From NCBI GenBank assembly GCA_023014485.1, contig JAJOZX010000484.1, positions 547,001 to 611,000 of the forward strand: a stretch of DNA of 64,000 nucleotides, written 5' to 3'. A program made the position numbers and the translations under genes. The notes beneath the pieces were generated by a model. It worked only from the letters and a program-made list of their open reading frames with translations. It searched no databases and was not told the origin of the DNA. Source of the DNA: Bathynomus jamesi (lineage: Eukaryota; Arthropoda; Malacostraca; Isopoda; Cirolanidae). This document shows, one piece after another, positions 10,541 through 21,826 of this stretch (position 1 is the first letter of the stretch; each line of letters begins with the position of its first letter).

Positions 10541-10900
10541 TAATGTGAGTATAACTATATGTATATGTATATGTTTTTAATAATTAAATTCTTTTTAAAA
10601 TATTTTGCGGCTCTCGTACATCTACAAAACGTCGTACGTGGCTCTTGAGTCCAGAAAACTTGGCCACCCCTGCAGTCCAGTCTGTAAGTTCCCTTTGGTC
10701 TTTTTAGCGTATTATAAAATCTTGTAATCATATCTATTATATAATTATTATAATTATATCTAATTAGTATTAGATTTCGGCAGTTTACAACTGTATTAAG
10801 TATGGTACGGTATCTGTATTTAATAATGAAATTATACTTATCTATGAAAACTGTATTTATTTGTAAATAAATAAATATAAATAAAAAATAAAAACTTTGA

Positions 10901-12139
10901 ACATTAATTTATTTAAATAATTTGTTGCATTGCATTTAGTTGAAAACAGAAACTTACTGTAGCTGGAGAATCCAACCAATTAAAGTGATAGCTAAAACCT
11001 AACAGAGCGATTTTTCTAAATTACAGTATTGCATCATGATAAATTTCACTTAGATGATACATCTCTTAACAACAAAGACATTTTATTCAAATATAATACA
11101 ATACACTTGTCTTTATAGGTTGGTATTTGACAACGCATTCTATGGTGACGGTACTATCATATGTTTCTTGTCAACTTAAAGATTTTTTCTGAGTGTATGG
11201 ATGTTAGGCTGATAGGTATATAGTTCTCGGCTTTGTTTTTTCATCGCTTTAGAAGACTGTTGTAACAATTTGCAGTTTCCTGTAGACTTAAGGGGACTTA
11301 TCTCCCGCGAGTGATTTATTAAAAATTATGATCAGTAGATATAGTCTGCCTGCTTCCTTCCTTTAACAATCGAAGATGCGTATCATCACCCCCAGATATT
11401 TTTCGATTTAATTTTGTCGACGTGTTTTAAGACTTTCGCTTTCTTTAATGCATTACTATCTAGTTTTCCTTTCCGTCCCCAAAACAGACTTCCGCACCCT
11501 TTTTGGATATTATTTGAGGTTTTGTTTGCATATACTGACTGAAAATATTAGTCCAAGGACAGATCTTTCAGACAGAGAACCAGAAAATGTTTTATGTTGG
11601 CTTATTATTATAAATTATTGTAGTTACAAAATTCCTCATACAATTTCTTTGCTTTCTTTTCCGAAGTTGTTTTTTTTTTAAGTGCGCTTATTAGCTCTTA
11701 TTTCTCTCGTGAGGTGTTATTGTAAATTATTGAAATTATTGTTTTTACCAATCACCCCTTTTTCGTTTCCTCACTTTCTCCCCTCAACCGCCTTTTCCGT
11801 CCCGAGCAAATTTCCTCTCAGGGGGGACATCCTTCCCTTTCACCCCTCAACTCCAGACTCGGGGTGGATGCGTACCATGCTACTCCAAAGACACGCAAGA
11901 ACAGAAAAGAATAGTCGCTTTTCAAAACTGAATTTAGGAAGTTATTTACAAAAATGTAACGAACAATTTTAATTATTTATGTATTTTTAATGATTTAATA
12001 ATGTATAAAATCACTCGTAAGTAGTACCTAAAAATTCTCGATCTATCATTGTATGGACAGTATGTGTGTATACACTTTTGTTTACGTTTCTTGTGCGTCG
12101 TTTGCTCCAGTAATGATTTTAATCTTTGTGCACTCTTCC
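10901..12139. other. Unassigned AT-rich DNA with a possible RT relic
   Basis: The minus strand around 11180-11260 reads NYIPISLTSIHSEKI in one frame. This resembles the NYRPISLTS block of LINE reverse transcriptases and is too short to classify. A C-rich block near 11760-11870 is not recognisable. No gene is supported. Confidence 0.35.
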
Positions 12140-12545
12140 TAAATGTCCTTTCAGTCAGTAAAAGGCTCGTGAACAGATCATTTGATGCGACGAAACCAGG
12201 GTATAAGGCGTAAAGTCCTTAACTGGATTTATAATTCTTAACTGGTGAAAAACAAGGGATAAAAAACAATAAATGGGGAAGAGTCAGAGTGGACTGATGT
12301 AACTAACGGGGTTCCTCGGGATCAGTTTTGGGACAGTATTTTTCATAATACGAAATATGCCAGTGATATGCCAATGAACTTGACAAATTTATTAAGAAAA
12401 TTTTGAAACTTTATCAATTATAGTAAAATTGCAGGAAAAGCAATTACTGGCCAAGATAGAGATAATTAGCAGAGTGATCTTATCAGTTTGGTAGAGTGGT
12501 CTAATAAAATGTAAATGCCGTTTATACTAGAAAAATGTCAATATG
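12140..12545 (+). pseudogene. Old LINE reverse transcriptase fragment
   Basis: Across several frames the plus strand matches the palm and thumb of a CR1/L2-type RT. A KVLNWI-like block is at about 12210. It is followed by NGEESEWTDVTNGVP at about 12265-12315 (motif B region with Q lost), then a degenerate stretch where the FADD box should be, then SKIAGKAITGQDRDN and LVEWSNKM at about 12420-12510. It is much older than the two CR1/L2-type LINEs here, and no catalytic motif survives. Confidence 0.65.
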
Positions 12546-13040
12546 CCTATTCTTTTTCTTTTCTTTATGTCATTGCAATGGAAACTGCTTACAGGGTGGG
12601 TTAGTTAGAATAAGGTAGAGATAGCAATGCTCCCTTTGCCAAAAAATGTAGTAGGAGGTGCTGGCCGTGTTTGGTTCAAGAGTATGGGGAATTTTCAAAT
12701 AATACCTCATCAGTAGAGATGAGAATCTTGATGGAGGCCACCAGGAGTCGAAACTCCTTTTGCCCCCGAGTGGTCGGCAACTGTCGGCCTGCGGGCGAGA
12801 TCCGGCCCGCCGCCAACTGTTCTCTGTTTCGCCAGCTTGACTCACCTACTGTATGCTTGATTTTTTAAATTTAGATTAAAAAAATTACATTTTTTCAACA
12901 TAATTCTATTCAATTAACTTCTACAATAGTAGTTAATAACTGAATAGGACGTTGACTTTGTTGCAGGATAATAAAACAAGTTAATATTTCAGCAGAGCAT
13001 TTGTATCCTCACATCTTGTTCCAAAATGTTTAACACGCTA
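12546..13040. other. Spacer with a possible solitary hAT end
   Basis: AGTGGTCGGCAACTG near 12769, followed by a GC-rich CGGCCTGCGGGC block, looks like one end of a hAT MITE. I found no partner end, so it is not called. Otherwise the stretch is AT-rich and without features. Confidence 0.35.
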
Positions 13041-13125
13041 GCGCCCGTAGCTCAGTGGGTAACACCGTTTACCTGTAGACGAAATGAAGACACTGAGGTC
13101 GGGGGTTCGAATCCCGATAGTGCTT
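13041..13125 (+). ncRNA. tRNA-derived unit (SINE head or tRNA pseudogene)
   Basis: A perfect internal A box (TAGCTCAGTGG, 13048-13058) and B box (GGTTCGAATCC, 13104-13114) are 45 bases apart, the arrangement of a Pol III tRNA promoter. The T arm GGGGGTTCGAATCCC can fold. The acceptor ends pair poorly, and the anticodon region with its long variable stretch does not form a clean tRNA. I favour a tRNA-derived SINE head or a pseudogene. No T4 terminator follows closely. Confidence 0.6.
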
Positions 13126-13913
13126 ATAATAATAATCTAGGAGTTAGCGCAGTAGGCATAATTAGTTGATCTGAGCGCTGTGCCAGTTTCTGACTGGTTA
13201 TTATTTCGTCTTCAATATCAGAAAAAATTGTACAATATTTTGGCCAATATCTGAACTACGTGTTTTTGTTAAATGATTACATAACTCTCAATAAATTACA
13301 TAAATATAGTTTCGGAGAAAAGTTCTCATAAAAACAAAATTATAAAAAGCATAAAGCAATTACTAATCAGTAATAACTGGCTTTTTGTCTTAAAATTTTA
13401 TTACTGTACCCCTCAGTGAGAAAAGTTGCTAGTGAGCATGATCAACCCTGTCGTTGATTACGATACAGCTCGCGTATTTACATGGTAAGCTACTTCGTGA
13501 TATAGCGCCGTGGAGAAAACAATTATTGGAATAGCCTATTCTTGTGTACAGTTCAAACGTGCATGTTGGAACGTCTCAAGAGCTTGTGAATTGTGAATGA
13601 TGCTTTGTACAGTTGGTCCTTGGGATATTTTATCATTTGCCCATGGTCACGTAACGGAACAATCAGGCTGTGATTAAAGAGAGATGAAAATAGATGAAAA
13701 TCTTATTCTAGCAGATGGGATACTTCATAATATCATAAAAATTCGTCAAATATAGAGATGCTAGTCACTGACAAGGACGGTTATCAGTTGTTACAAAGCA
13801 AACACGAAGAGGTCTTACATACCAGATGAGGCTCAGTACTCCTGCAAGGGATGTAGATATCGTAAATAATGTCAGCTTCTAACAACGAAGAGCTACGCTC
13901 ATTATAGTACACA
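13126..13913. other. Unassigned spacer
   Basis: AT-rich, with no convincing ORF, terminal repeat or RNA gene. The first hundred bases after the tRNA-like unit could be its SINE body, but no tail or duplication marks the end. Confidence 0.4.
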
Positions 13914-14094
13914 CTAGCGGAGCGACCCGGCGTTGCCCGAGTGGACGTTGAACGCAGAGAACCCGCCCTTCGTGCTGGTAGCAAAAATATCCCGCCGTAC
14001 TATTCAATTAACGGGCATTCAATAATTTTCCCTTAGGTTTCGATTAATTTTAAGCAACTTTAGACTGAGACGTGAATGTAAAAATTAACCAACT

Positions 14095-14185
14095 GGTTAG
14101 GTTAATCGAATGTCCGGTTAGGTCAACTGAGTGCCCGGTTAGGTCAACTGAGTGCCCGGTTAGGTTAACTGAATGCCCGTTTAGG
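14095..14185. repeat. Tandem repeat with GGTTAGG core
   Basis: Four imperfect units of CCGGTTAGGTCAACTGAGTG, about 22 bases each. They hold the pentamer TTAGG, the common arthropod telomere unit, but are not a pure telomeric array. Confidence 0.8.
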
Positions 14186-14189
14186 TTCA

Positions 14190-14288
14190 TTGTACGCCCT
14201 TGACGATTAGTTAGGTTAAGTCGTGATATTTTCGTTAGTTTTAACGAAAATATCATGACTTAACCTAACCAATCGTCAAGGGCGTACA
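14190..14288. repeat. Palindromic mini-element, copy 2
   Basis: An almost perfect palindrome of about 47-base arms, outer TGTACGCCCTTGACGATTAG and its complement, centred on CGTTAGTTTTAACG. It is homologous to 871-958, with the outer flanking bases (GGGCGTAC/GGGTGTAC) also shared. Confidence 0.88.
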
Positions 14289-14358
14289 GTTGACCTAACC
14301 GGGTATTCAATAATTTTACCGTAGGTGTCGATATATATATATATTTATATATATATAA

Positions 14359-16106
14359 ATGTGTGTGACCTCGGAGGCCGACGCCACATAGCCTATGTTC
14401 TTTTCCGGCCTCAGTTACCCCTATCCCTCCAAGTCTCATCCAAATCTGGCCTGGTTTGGCCGGCCATAAGCAACAAAGTTCGCAGTTTGACCTTCACAAA
14501 TATTAGAATAGCTTGATTGCACAAACAAGTTGGAATGAATGTAGGGCCTACTTGTAAGTCGCCGGAAAACCGTTTCCAGCCACTAATGTAAAACGAAAAT
14601 CGTCAAAATCACCACGTGATGGGACAATTAAGAGACAAAAATGGATGTAGGTTCTTTAATGAACACCTACAAACCTTGACATAAATCCAGTTTAGTGTAT
14701 TTGGAATACTTTGATCGTCAACTATGAAAACGAAAACTTCGCCTATTCCTTAAGTTTGGTAGATTCATCTTTCACGAAACTCGTGGAGACGATACTGTTT
14801 TTCCTGCTCTGTCGGCATCATAAATGGGCCAATGGCTGTCTTGTGTCGTTATAGAATTTACTTCTGTTGCAAGGGTACGCATTCTAATTTGGCAGTGATG
14901 AATACATGCAATGTAAGTTTAAATTTCGCCATATGCATCCAGTTTTATCCATTTAATTTTATCCAAAACCCGAAGCTGAAGCGGAGACAAATGATTTTTT
15001 TCATTGTGCTCCAGGACTTGAGCTACGGTCACCGGAGTGTTTTTGGGATTAGGAGCCGAAACTAGGCTTCTGGACCATTCCACTCCACAGGCTGTAAAAA
15101 TGAAAATTTTTACCAGTAGGTCCTATTAGAATTTATTGACAAATATGCGTCCGCCGGTCAGAGACAAAAACTAAGCCTTTTCGCATGCATTTAAGAGGTA
15201 ACAATTAAATATCAGTATAGATTTGCCACCTTAATTTATCTTGGGTGGTTATTGCTCCTAGGTCTTTATGTTAAATGAAACAAAATTAAAGTCGTATCTT
15301 AGGTCATACTACAAGATATAGCGAAAAAATATAAAAATTGCTTCGTTTTCATGATTTTCTGAGCTGAAGCTTTAGTCGGAATAATAGTGATAAAACAATA
15401 GTCAGAGCTGGAGCGCTGATGAGGAGCTGTTCTGGAGTAGCCTTGGAGCCGTGGGAAGGGTTGCTGGAGCAAGCCTGGAGACAGAACTGAACCCTTGGAT
15501 CTGATATGGGACACATCGAACTCGAAGCATTGCCAGTCCTCTATTACAGCCTGTAAATATAATGAACTATGGGTTTCAAATGCCTAAGACTTTATTAGAA
15601 GGAAATATATACACGCACTGCAGTCCATATTGGGTAAGAAATATGCAGCGGAAGTTTAAAACGGGTCTTATTTGCTGTTATTCTTCAACTCGTACTTATC
15701 TTTAAGTTCTGAAAACTGTTAAAGGAAACCAAAATTAATGCCAAGGCACCAAAAAAGGCAACTTCCATAAATGTAAAATAAGCCTACTGAGTAGAATAAA
15801 TTATGTACATAGTATACCTTATTACAACAACTGCGTTTCAAGCCACGATGGGGCCATTGTGAAGACTGCAAAAATGACTAAATAAAATAATTGAACAATA
15901 AATATAGTTAAGTTCAATTCATAAAAATACAGGAATAAAATTACAGTTTTTGAAGACTAAAAACACAAAGAAAAAATAAAAGCTTAAATACAATTCAAGG
16001 TGAATTTAAGAGGAATAATTATAAAACGCTTATCGAGAACAGTTTACGTAGTTATAATCTATCATGAAATGTGATTCACTAGAAACAGACGAGATAGAGG
16101 TTGGTA
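14359..16106. other. Long unassigned stretch
   Basis: About 1.7 kb of AT-rich DNA with only short open frames that lack recognisable domains or codon structure. No inverted termini or tRNA-like boxes are evident. It is possibly old unique DNA or decayed transposon. Confidence 0.5.
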
Positions 16107-16114
16107 GGTACAGT

Positions 16115-16625
16115 CATTAGCAGATTCAAGGGGGGGCCAAAGGGGTCATTGCCCCCGCAAAGCTGATAAAGGTGGGGCTAACACCACTTTTGCCCCCACC
16201 TTCTCGGCCAAAGGCCACGCAAAAGACTTTTCCTTACCCTTTCCCTTTTTCTTCATGTTACCTACAAAAGTGGTCTATATATCTACCTGCTTTTTTCTAT
16301 TTAACTTAAATCCGCACATTGGTCATGCGCCAGTGCTCCAGGCTGGCGGTCGGAAAAGATAATAGGCCTAGCTTACAGTAATATGAGAAACTTAACAACT
16401 TTAAATTTTCTTGAGTCGGACCCTCCCTTGCAAAAATCCTGGCTGCTCCTTTGTGTAACAAGTTTAAATTGAACTCATTATCGAAGGTGGTAAGGCATTG
16501 GAATGCCAGTGACTCCTTACCCCTGATAAACCAATGATATTTGTTGTTGGCGAGATGAGTTAAGGTTAGTTTTGGGTTGCTTTAGATTTGGCACCCCATT
16601 AACTTGTGGGCTAGATCCGCCAATG
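16115..16625. mobile_element. hAT MITE (511 bp) with 8-bp duplication
   Basis: The left end CATTAGCAGATTCAAGG and right end CTAGATCCGCCAATG are imperfect inverted repeats of the CAGTGGCGGATC type. Exact 8-bp flanks GGTACAGT occur at 16107-16114 and 16626-16633. The left subterminal region is a G/C-run segment (GGGGGGGCC and CATTGCCCCC). It is non-coding. Confidence 0.9.
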
Positions 16626-16823
16626 GGTACAGTAGGTGAACATATGGGTTTGTTGTGACAGTTAGGAAATCAAAAAGGGGATAGACGAAGAGTTGAGAGT
16701 AGATTGTAGTTTTTAATGTAAAGGTATTATAAAAGGAGAAGAGAATGTGGATTAGACGACTGATTTAATATTTTGAAATCATTAAAAAAGAGGGAAATAT
16801 TAAATCCAGACGAATGATGAGGG

Positions 16824-17249
16824 CTAGCAGAATTTTCCTGAGTAGAGAAGGTTGTAAAGGTCCTGTATGTGGCTAATCCCTATGTGACCACAAATGCGAA
16901 CGCGTAGGAACCTATTGGTAGAACCAGCATAAGAGTCCCGCGAACAGCGGGGACAGATATAATCTGTCGTAAAAACTTGGCAGTGGTCACCCAAGAAGGG
17001 AAAGTAAAAACAACGACGATTCTTACAAGCTACAAAAACATTGACTCTGGGTCGATAAGTACTGGCTAGGTAATTAAACTTGACGGAGGAAAAGGGATGA
17101 TAAAAAAACTTTTCATACAAGAAATTCTGCAAGAACTCAATCCATGCATGAAAACTAAGTTCACTTTGACAAACATTAAATTTAGAGAAATCAACAGAAA
17201 ATGTAGAATTTAGTACCTTGACCGATGAAGGTGTTCTTTTCATAGACAA
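16824..17249 (-). pseudogene. Penelope-like element, GIY-YIG nuclease remnant
   Basis: The 141-codon frame carries, near its C-terminus, TDYICPRCSRDSYAGSTNRF followed by LRVRICGHIGISH. That pattern (aromatic, CPRC pair, YxGST, Arg, LxxRI, H) is the GIY-YIG endonuclease as found after the RT of Penelope-like retroelements. The preceding part (residues about 40-95) has an aromatic-rich block ending in CFYFPFLGDHC, similar to the region linking RT and nuclease. The RT itself is not visible. The ORF is bounded by stops, and the upstream sequence at 17341-17468 is a tandem repeat. It is a fragment, not a gene. Confidence 0.55.
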
Positions 17250-17340
17250 AAGTCATGCAGTAAGTGTCGTTATTTCTGTTTATTAGTATGCTTAGGAAGT
17301 CACTAGAGTTATTACTTTCTGTCTCCATTGTAAAAGTTTG

Positions 17341-17468
17341 GATCACTTGAAGATCCTCCTCCCCCAGAGTGTCCACTTGAAGATCTCCCCCCCCCCCCCC
17401 CCCAGCCTGATCCACCTGAAGATACTCCACCCAAGTGTCCGCTCCACCTGGAGATACTCCCACCGGCT
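17341..17468 (-). repeat. About 30-bp minisatellite with poly-C run
   Basis: Four units of CACTTGAAGATCCTCCTCCC, or CACCTGAAGATACTCCACCC, separated by short spacers. One is followed by a run of 17 C (17387-17403). The glycine-rich minus-strand ORFs here are repeat artefacts. Confidence 0.8.
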
Positions 17469-17557
17469 GAATACTTTAGAATGTGTACTATCAAAATTTT
17501 CTTAGTGATTTAGTATTTTTAGGTATTTAAAATCATTTAAAATTATATATATATATA

Positions 17558-17995
17558 CTAGCTGAGGTACCCGGCGTTGCCCGGGATAAATTTCACATTG
17601 CTGTTGCATGTCGTTCACGGTCAGCTTTAAGGCGTGATTGTCTTTCTTGGGGTGTTTCTCTTGCTCTGGTAGCTGCTACACTTTCTCGGACAGCTTCAAG
17701 ACGTGATTGTCTTTCTTGGAGGTTTTCTCTTGCTCCGGCTGTTGCATGTCGTTCACAGTCAACTTCAAGGCGTGATTGTCTGTCTTGTGAGCTTTTCTGC
17801 TTCCGGGCTTCTTTATTTTTTCTGGCTGCTGATGTAGATCTGCCCAAACTTGCCCGTTTCTTTGGTAGCATGGTAACGTTGTTGGGATTTTCAAAAACTG
17901 CAAAAAAACATTGCCACATCCACTTCCTGTAACTATTCGCACAAACAGACAAACAAACAAACAGACAGGCTGACCGACTCTGTGTTATATATATA
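17558..17995 (-). mobile_element. Helitron fragment with coding N-terminal repeats
   Basis: On the minus strand the 3' end is the hairpin CCCGGGCAACGCCGGG (17570-17585), then 8 bases, then CTAG, followed by T. The 5' part begins in a TA run with ACACAGAGTCGGTCAGCC and GTTTGTTTG, a composition typical of arthropod Helitron 5' ends. The exact 5' TC is not visible. The length of about 440 bp makes it non-autonomous. It abuts the 3' tail of the CR1/L2-type LINE at 18003. Confidence 0.75.
17593..17871 (-). pseudogene. Helitron Rep/helicase N-terminal fragment
   Basis: The frame starting MLPKKRASLGRSTSAARKNK contains three repeats of about 26 residues with the core RQSRLEADRERHATA. Such basic and acidic repeats precede the Helitron-like N domain in arthropod Helitron replicases. 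The frame ends 32 bases before the 3' terminal CTAG, so all Rep and helicase domains have been lost by an internal deletion that joins the gene start to the 3' terminus. Confidence 0.7.
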
Positions 17996-18002
17996 TATAT
18001 AT

Positions 18003-18030
18003 ATAATGTTATAATGTTATAATGTTTCAG
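18003..18030 (-). repeat. LINE 3' tail of ATTATAAC units
   Basis: Read on the minus strand the element ends in three tandem ATTATAAC-type units. The same tail ends copy 2 at 36535-36565. CR1-group LINEs typically end in short tandem units like this. Confidence 0.85.
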
Positions 18031-18747
18031 ACCAACAAAGACCCTAGGATCCACTCATGGCTGGTCTACCTAACTGTGTTCGTAATCGTGTATTGTGTAT
18101 GTCCTCCGTGGTGGGACCTACAATTTTACGTGGGTTCCGAACCACAAGAACATAAGAAATTTATGTAAAAACTGCCGGTAATTGGCAACGACCAATTTTT
18201 ACGAAACTAAATAATTATCAATTTAAAACTAATTAATCATCGATTTAAAACTAAAGATAGAATCTCTGGATCCAGAGGATCAAGTCATAATAGACTACTA
18301 TCCACAAATGTTACACTCTATATCTATTTATAACGGACATGCAAATATATCAGATCCAAAGAATCCAGTCAATTTCATTACGGTATCCATCAAGTCACGG
18401 TCCATATCGATTGCGGACCAAGTCAAAATTTACAACCATATACATTACAATATATACACTTACGAGGAAAAGTGTAGGTGTGGCTGTAAAGACTGTACAG
18501 TAATGTAGAAATGTGTGTGCACCCATTATGGGTTTCCCATTTAAAGGTGTTTGTGGGGCAAGTGAAGATCCTGAGTTTTTTAATACCTCACAGTACTATG
18601 GGGGGCACCGCTCGGCAGAGGAATCTCTTTAAATGGGGTGTGTACGGACAGAGAGTATCCCCTAACCCAAGACGCTGCCTCCCTATATCCCACAACAATT
18701 GTGTTGAGCTGTGGGATCTATCCCCACAAAGCCTTAATTTTACTACC

Positions 18748-21420
18748 TTAAACTATACCCTTTCTATCAACATGCGCGTCTAATCGATTTTTAAACATGT
18801 TTATAGACGTGCTACTAATTACTTCTACCGGCAAACTATTCCAGGTATTTACTATTCTATGCGTAAAAAAGTTTTTCGCAACTGCTGTCTCGAACCTTCT
18901 ACTTGTCAACTTACACCCGTTATTTCTAGTCCTATTATATTGAGATATTACGAAAAAGCTATCTCTATCTACGTTATCAAACCCATTCATAATTTTGAAA
19001 ACCTGGATTAGATCACCCCTTAACCTCCTAGTCTCGAGAGTAGTCAATTTTAACTCCTTAAGCCTATCCTCGTACGACTTTGACCTAAGAGACGGAATCA
19101 TCTTAGTTGCTCGTCTTTGAACTCTTTCGATTTTGTCTATATCTTTGCGCATATGCGGATTCCAAAATTGGACAGCGTACTCCAAATGGGGTCTAACTAA
19201 TGATTTATAAAGAGGAACTATAATATCGCGCGATTTGTACTCAAAATTTCGAGCTATAAAACCAAACACTTTGTTCGCCTTATTGACCGCTGCTGTACTT
19301 TGTTTCGCTACTTTTAAATCACCAGTGACTATAACTCCTAAATCTTTTTCCTGCTCTACGCTTGTTAAATCTTTCCCTGACATACTATACGCAAAATTAC
19401 CGTTACGCGAACCTATATGCAAAATTTTGCACTTATCCACGTTAAATCTCATTTGCCATGTGACTGACCAATCAACGATTTTATTCAGATCTTCCTGAAT
19501 TTTACCTCTATCTTCGTCATTAATCGCCCTACCACCCAGCTTCGTGTCATCCGCAAACTTTGAAACTGTACTGACTAGGCCGATATCTAAATCGTTAATA
19601 TATAAAAGAAAAAGCAAGGGGCCCAATACAGAACCCTGAGGAACGCCACTCGCTACATTAGCCCAACACGACTCCGCTCCATCAACGACCACCCTCTGTT
19701 TCCTGCCTCGCAACCACTCTTCTAGCCAATTTATTACTACACCCCTGATTCCATGAGCCTTAGTTTTTTCAATGAGTCTTTTGTGCGGCACGGTGACAAA
19801 CGTTTTTTGAAAATCTAAATACACTACATCAACCGCCCGATGTCTATCGTAAACGTCAACCACGCTTTGAAAAAATTCTAAAAGATTAGTTAAGCAAGAT
19901 TTGTTTCGCCTAAAACCGTGCTGCGTATTTCTAACCAGATTATGCACTTCTAAGTGTTCGATTATACGATCCCTAATTATTGATTCCAGCAGCTTACCTA
20001 CAACAGACGTTAAACTGATTGGCCTATAATTTCCCGCCGCACCTTTATCGCCTTTCTTAAAGATAGGTGTTACGTTTGTTAATTCTTTTAGTTGTATGGG
20101 ATATATGGAATCCGGACCCGGTGATTTTCGCGTTTTCATTTTATCAATATAGCGCATTACTTCCCCTTCACTAACGACAATATTATCCAAAATATTACCA
20201 TTATCAAAAGGTATTATGTCTATGACCGTAGGGATATTCGTTACATCTTCTATAGTAAAAACTGATGTAAAAAATTCGTTTAGCAAGGTAGCCATTTCCT
20301 TGTTTTCAGAGACTAGATCTCCATTTACATTTTTCAATGGACCTAAGACACTTTTTACTGGATTTCTATTATTGACGTATTGAAAGAATCGCTTGGGGTT
20401 TTCTTTACCGTCACGAGCTATGGAGATTTCAAATTCGCGCTTGGACTTTTTTATTACACTTTTCGCTTCACGCCTCAGAGATATGTAGTTGTTTCGTAAC
20501 AACAAATTGTCTTTATCGCACTTATGTTGCCTATAAGCCCTATCTCTACTCTTTATAATGTCTCGTACTCTAGAAGTAAACCACAAGGGCTTGTTGTTTA
20601 CTTTCGCACGCTTAATTTTGTACGGTACACATTCCTCATTTATAGTCCTAAATACCGTTACGAACGATTCCCACAGTTTTGCGTTGGAGTTCCCCATTAC
20701 GTTTTCCCAATTGACGTGTGACAATTTATTTCGAAATTTACAAAAGTCTGCGTGCTGGAAGTTAGGAATTTTAGTCGAGTTAGTTGGTTTCGAGTGACTT
20801 ACTGAGAGGACAAACTCTACCATATTGTGATCGCTATTGCTCAACGGTTCTATTACTTGAAGATCAGTAATTAGCCTATCATCCGTAGTTATTACTAAAT
20901 CTAAAATACTGTCCAACCTCGTAGGTTCCCCAACCTTTTGAATAAGAAAGCTATCCTCGAGAAAATTAACTAAACGATTACCTTCCGCGTCTCCCTGCAT
21001 TGTATCGTAATTCACGTTGGCGCAATTAAAGTCACCCATAACTAAAGCCTGCTCACTACCGATTATTCTCTTTAGTTCACGATATAACGCTTCGTCCGTA
21101 TCAGCTGTTTGATTTGGGGGTCTATATATAACCGCAACAAGAAGTTTGAAATCGATCAATTTAAGTTCTGCTATAGTCGAATATATCTGTTCTGGAATTG
21201 AGTGCTTTACTTCTATAACGTTCGCAATATTATCTTTGATATACAACATAACACCGCCTCCTCGCCTACCTATTCTGTTTTTAACAAAAAGTCTATAACC
21301 TTTAATTTGATACTCCCCTACAAAGTCACGTGTTTCAGTGCTAAGCCACGATTCATTTATCGCAATTAAATCATAGTCTTTACAAGCAATTAAAGAAAAA
21401 AAATTCGTTTATTTTATTTC
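18748..21420 (-). pseudogene. CR1/L2-type LINE ORF2 (endonuclease-reverse transcriptase), copy 1
   Basis: An 833-codon frame (18748-21249) follows an N-terminal piece in a shifted frame (KVLSLNARSLRNKINEFF, about 21420-21380). The frame change falls in a run of T near 21400 that is one base longer than in copy 2. Domains in order: APE endonuclease (MGDFNCANVNYD, then SNSDHNMVEF near its end) and reverse transcriptase (NYRPISLTSVVGKLLES, QHGFRRNKSCLTNL, VYLDFQKTF, GVPQGSVLGPLLFLLYINDL, catalytic FADDTKL), then the thumb (EQEKDLGVIV) and conserved C-terminus. Compared with copy 2, an in-frame gap of about 38 residues lies just before NVTPIFKKGDKG in the RT fingers. The copy is damaged but recent. 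Confidence 0.92.
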
Positions 21421-21504
21421 GTAGGCTACGAGCATTTAAGGATAGAACCTTCAAATTGTTTGTAATTGCGACACCTTCGCGAGCGCGGGGGAAATTTGTG
21501 GAGT

Positions 21505-21826
21505 TTACGCTGGGACCATTCGGGTTACGGCAGCCTGAAAAGAAGAGACAGTATTACGAAATAGTCTTCCTAAACGCGCAGCTCCAACTTCATTAAGATG
21601 AAGTCCATCTTCGAGGAACAAGTCCCTCCTGCCGTAGAAACTGTTCCAAAAATTTGCAAAATGCACTCCTTCCTGTTGGCAAAGAGACTTTAGGTTATTG
21701 ATAATATAGGTCGCCTTGCTGTAGAAATCGCTTCGTTGGATAATTCGAGGAAGTATACCTGTTAGAACAATCTTATTAGTTTTCTCCTTTAATCGCTCTA
21801 ATAAGTCGCTGTACCTATGATACACA
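21505..21826 (-). pseudogene. LINE ORF1 esterase domain, C-terminal part (copy 1)
   Basis: Residues from RYSDLLERLKEKTNKIVLTG onward match the end of the SGNH/GDSL esterase-like domain of CR1/L2 ORF1. DGLHLNEVGAARLGRLF is block V with the catalytic Asp and His. The N-terminal coiled coil and the GDS nucleophile block are missing because the LINE is cut at 21831. An apparent longer ORF up to 22071 is a chance fusion with repeat R1. ORF1 proteins of this type bind LINE RNA and may hydrolyse esters, though the role in transposition is not settled. Confidence 0.85.

Larger units (their letters stand above)
5841..10672 (+). mobile_element. hAT element H1, interrupted by composite hAT H2
   Basis: The left end CAACGGTGGCCAAAC and right end CTTGGCCACCCCTG are imperfect inverted repeats. 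A second inverted pair (GCGGCTCTCG-like) lies just inside. The element abuts the MITE's right duplication. The 8-bp flanks CTCTAGTC and CAGTCCAG do not match, so the exact ends or duplication have decayed. The coding parts 6250-7294 and 9680-10540 together make one hAT transposase, and 7295-9671 is a later insertion with its own duplication. Confidence 0.82.
2310..10900 (+). mobile_element. Decayed Jockey-type LINE split by at least four insertions
   Basis: Reverse-transcriptase fragments in order on the plus strand lie at 2310-2445, 3820-4130 and 4273-5124, followed by 3' sequence to 5630 and 10680-10900. The coding match runs directly across the mariner at 2446-3817 (NVKTVISTLKNK before, then SYITSILF and GIFPDVLKKAQ after). 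That shows the mariner landed inside the LINE. A SINE-like piece, a hAT MITE and a large hAT (itself interrupted) split the rest. The outer ends are not defined by a target duplication. The 3' end near 10860-10900 is A-rich with AATAAA-like words. Confidence 0.7.
13914..14340 (-). mobile_element. Non-autonomous Helitron, 3' end defined
   Basis: On the minus strand the sequence ends CGGGCAACGCCGGG, a spacer and CTAG, with T as the next base. This is a Helitron 3' hairpin plus CTAG with an A/T target. The hairpin is almost identical to that of the Helitron at 17558. The 5' end is not certain; the TA-rich run near 14330-14358 is a candidate. The body contains a tandem CGGTTAGGTCAACTGAGTGCC array and the second palindromic mini-element. 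Confidence 0.6.

Noticed and set aside
5841..10672. 8-bp duplication for hAT H1
   Set aside because: The flanks read CTCTAGTC and CAGTCCAG; the partial match AGTCCA is not enough, so no duplication is claimed.
12769..12840. hAT MITE at AGTGGTCGGCAAC
   Set aside because: Only one possible end was seen; no inverted partner or duplication within the neighbouring 3 kb.
13041..13125. Functional tRNA gene
   Set aside because: A and B boxes are perfect, but acceptor and anticodon stems do not pair convincingly and no clear T-run terminator follows.
17191..17494. Glycine-rich ORFs on the minus strand
   Set aside because: They arise from the poly-C run and the 30-bp tandem repeat; no domain or codon signature.
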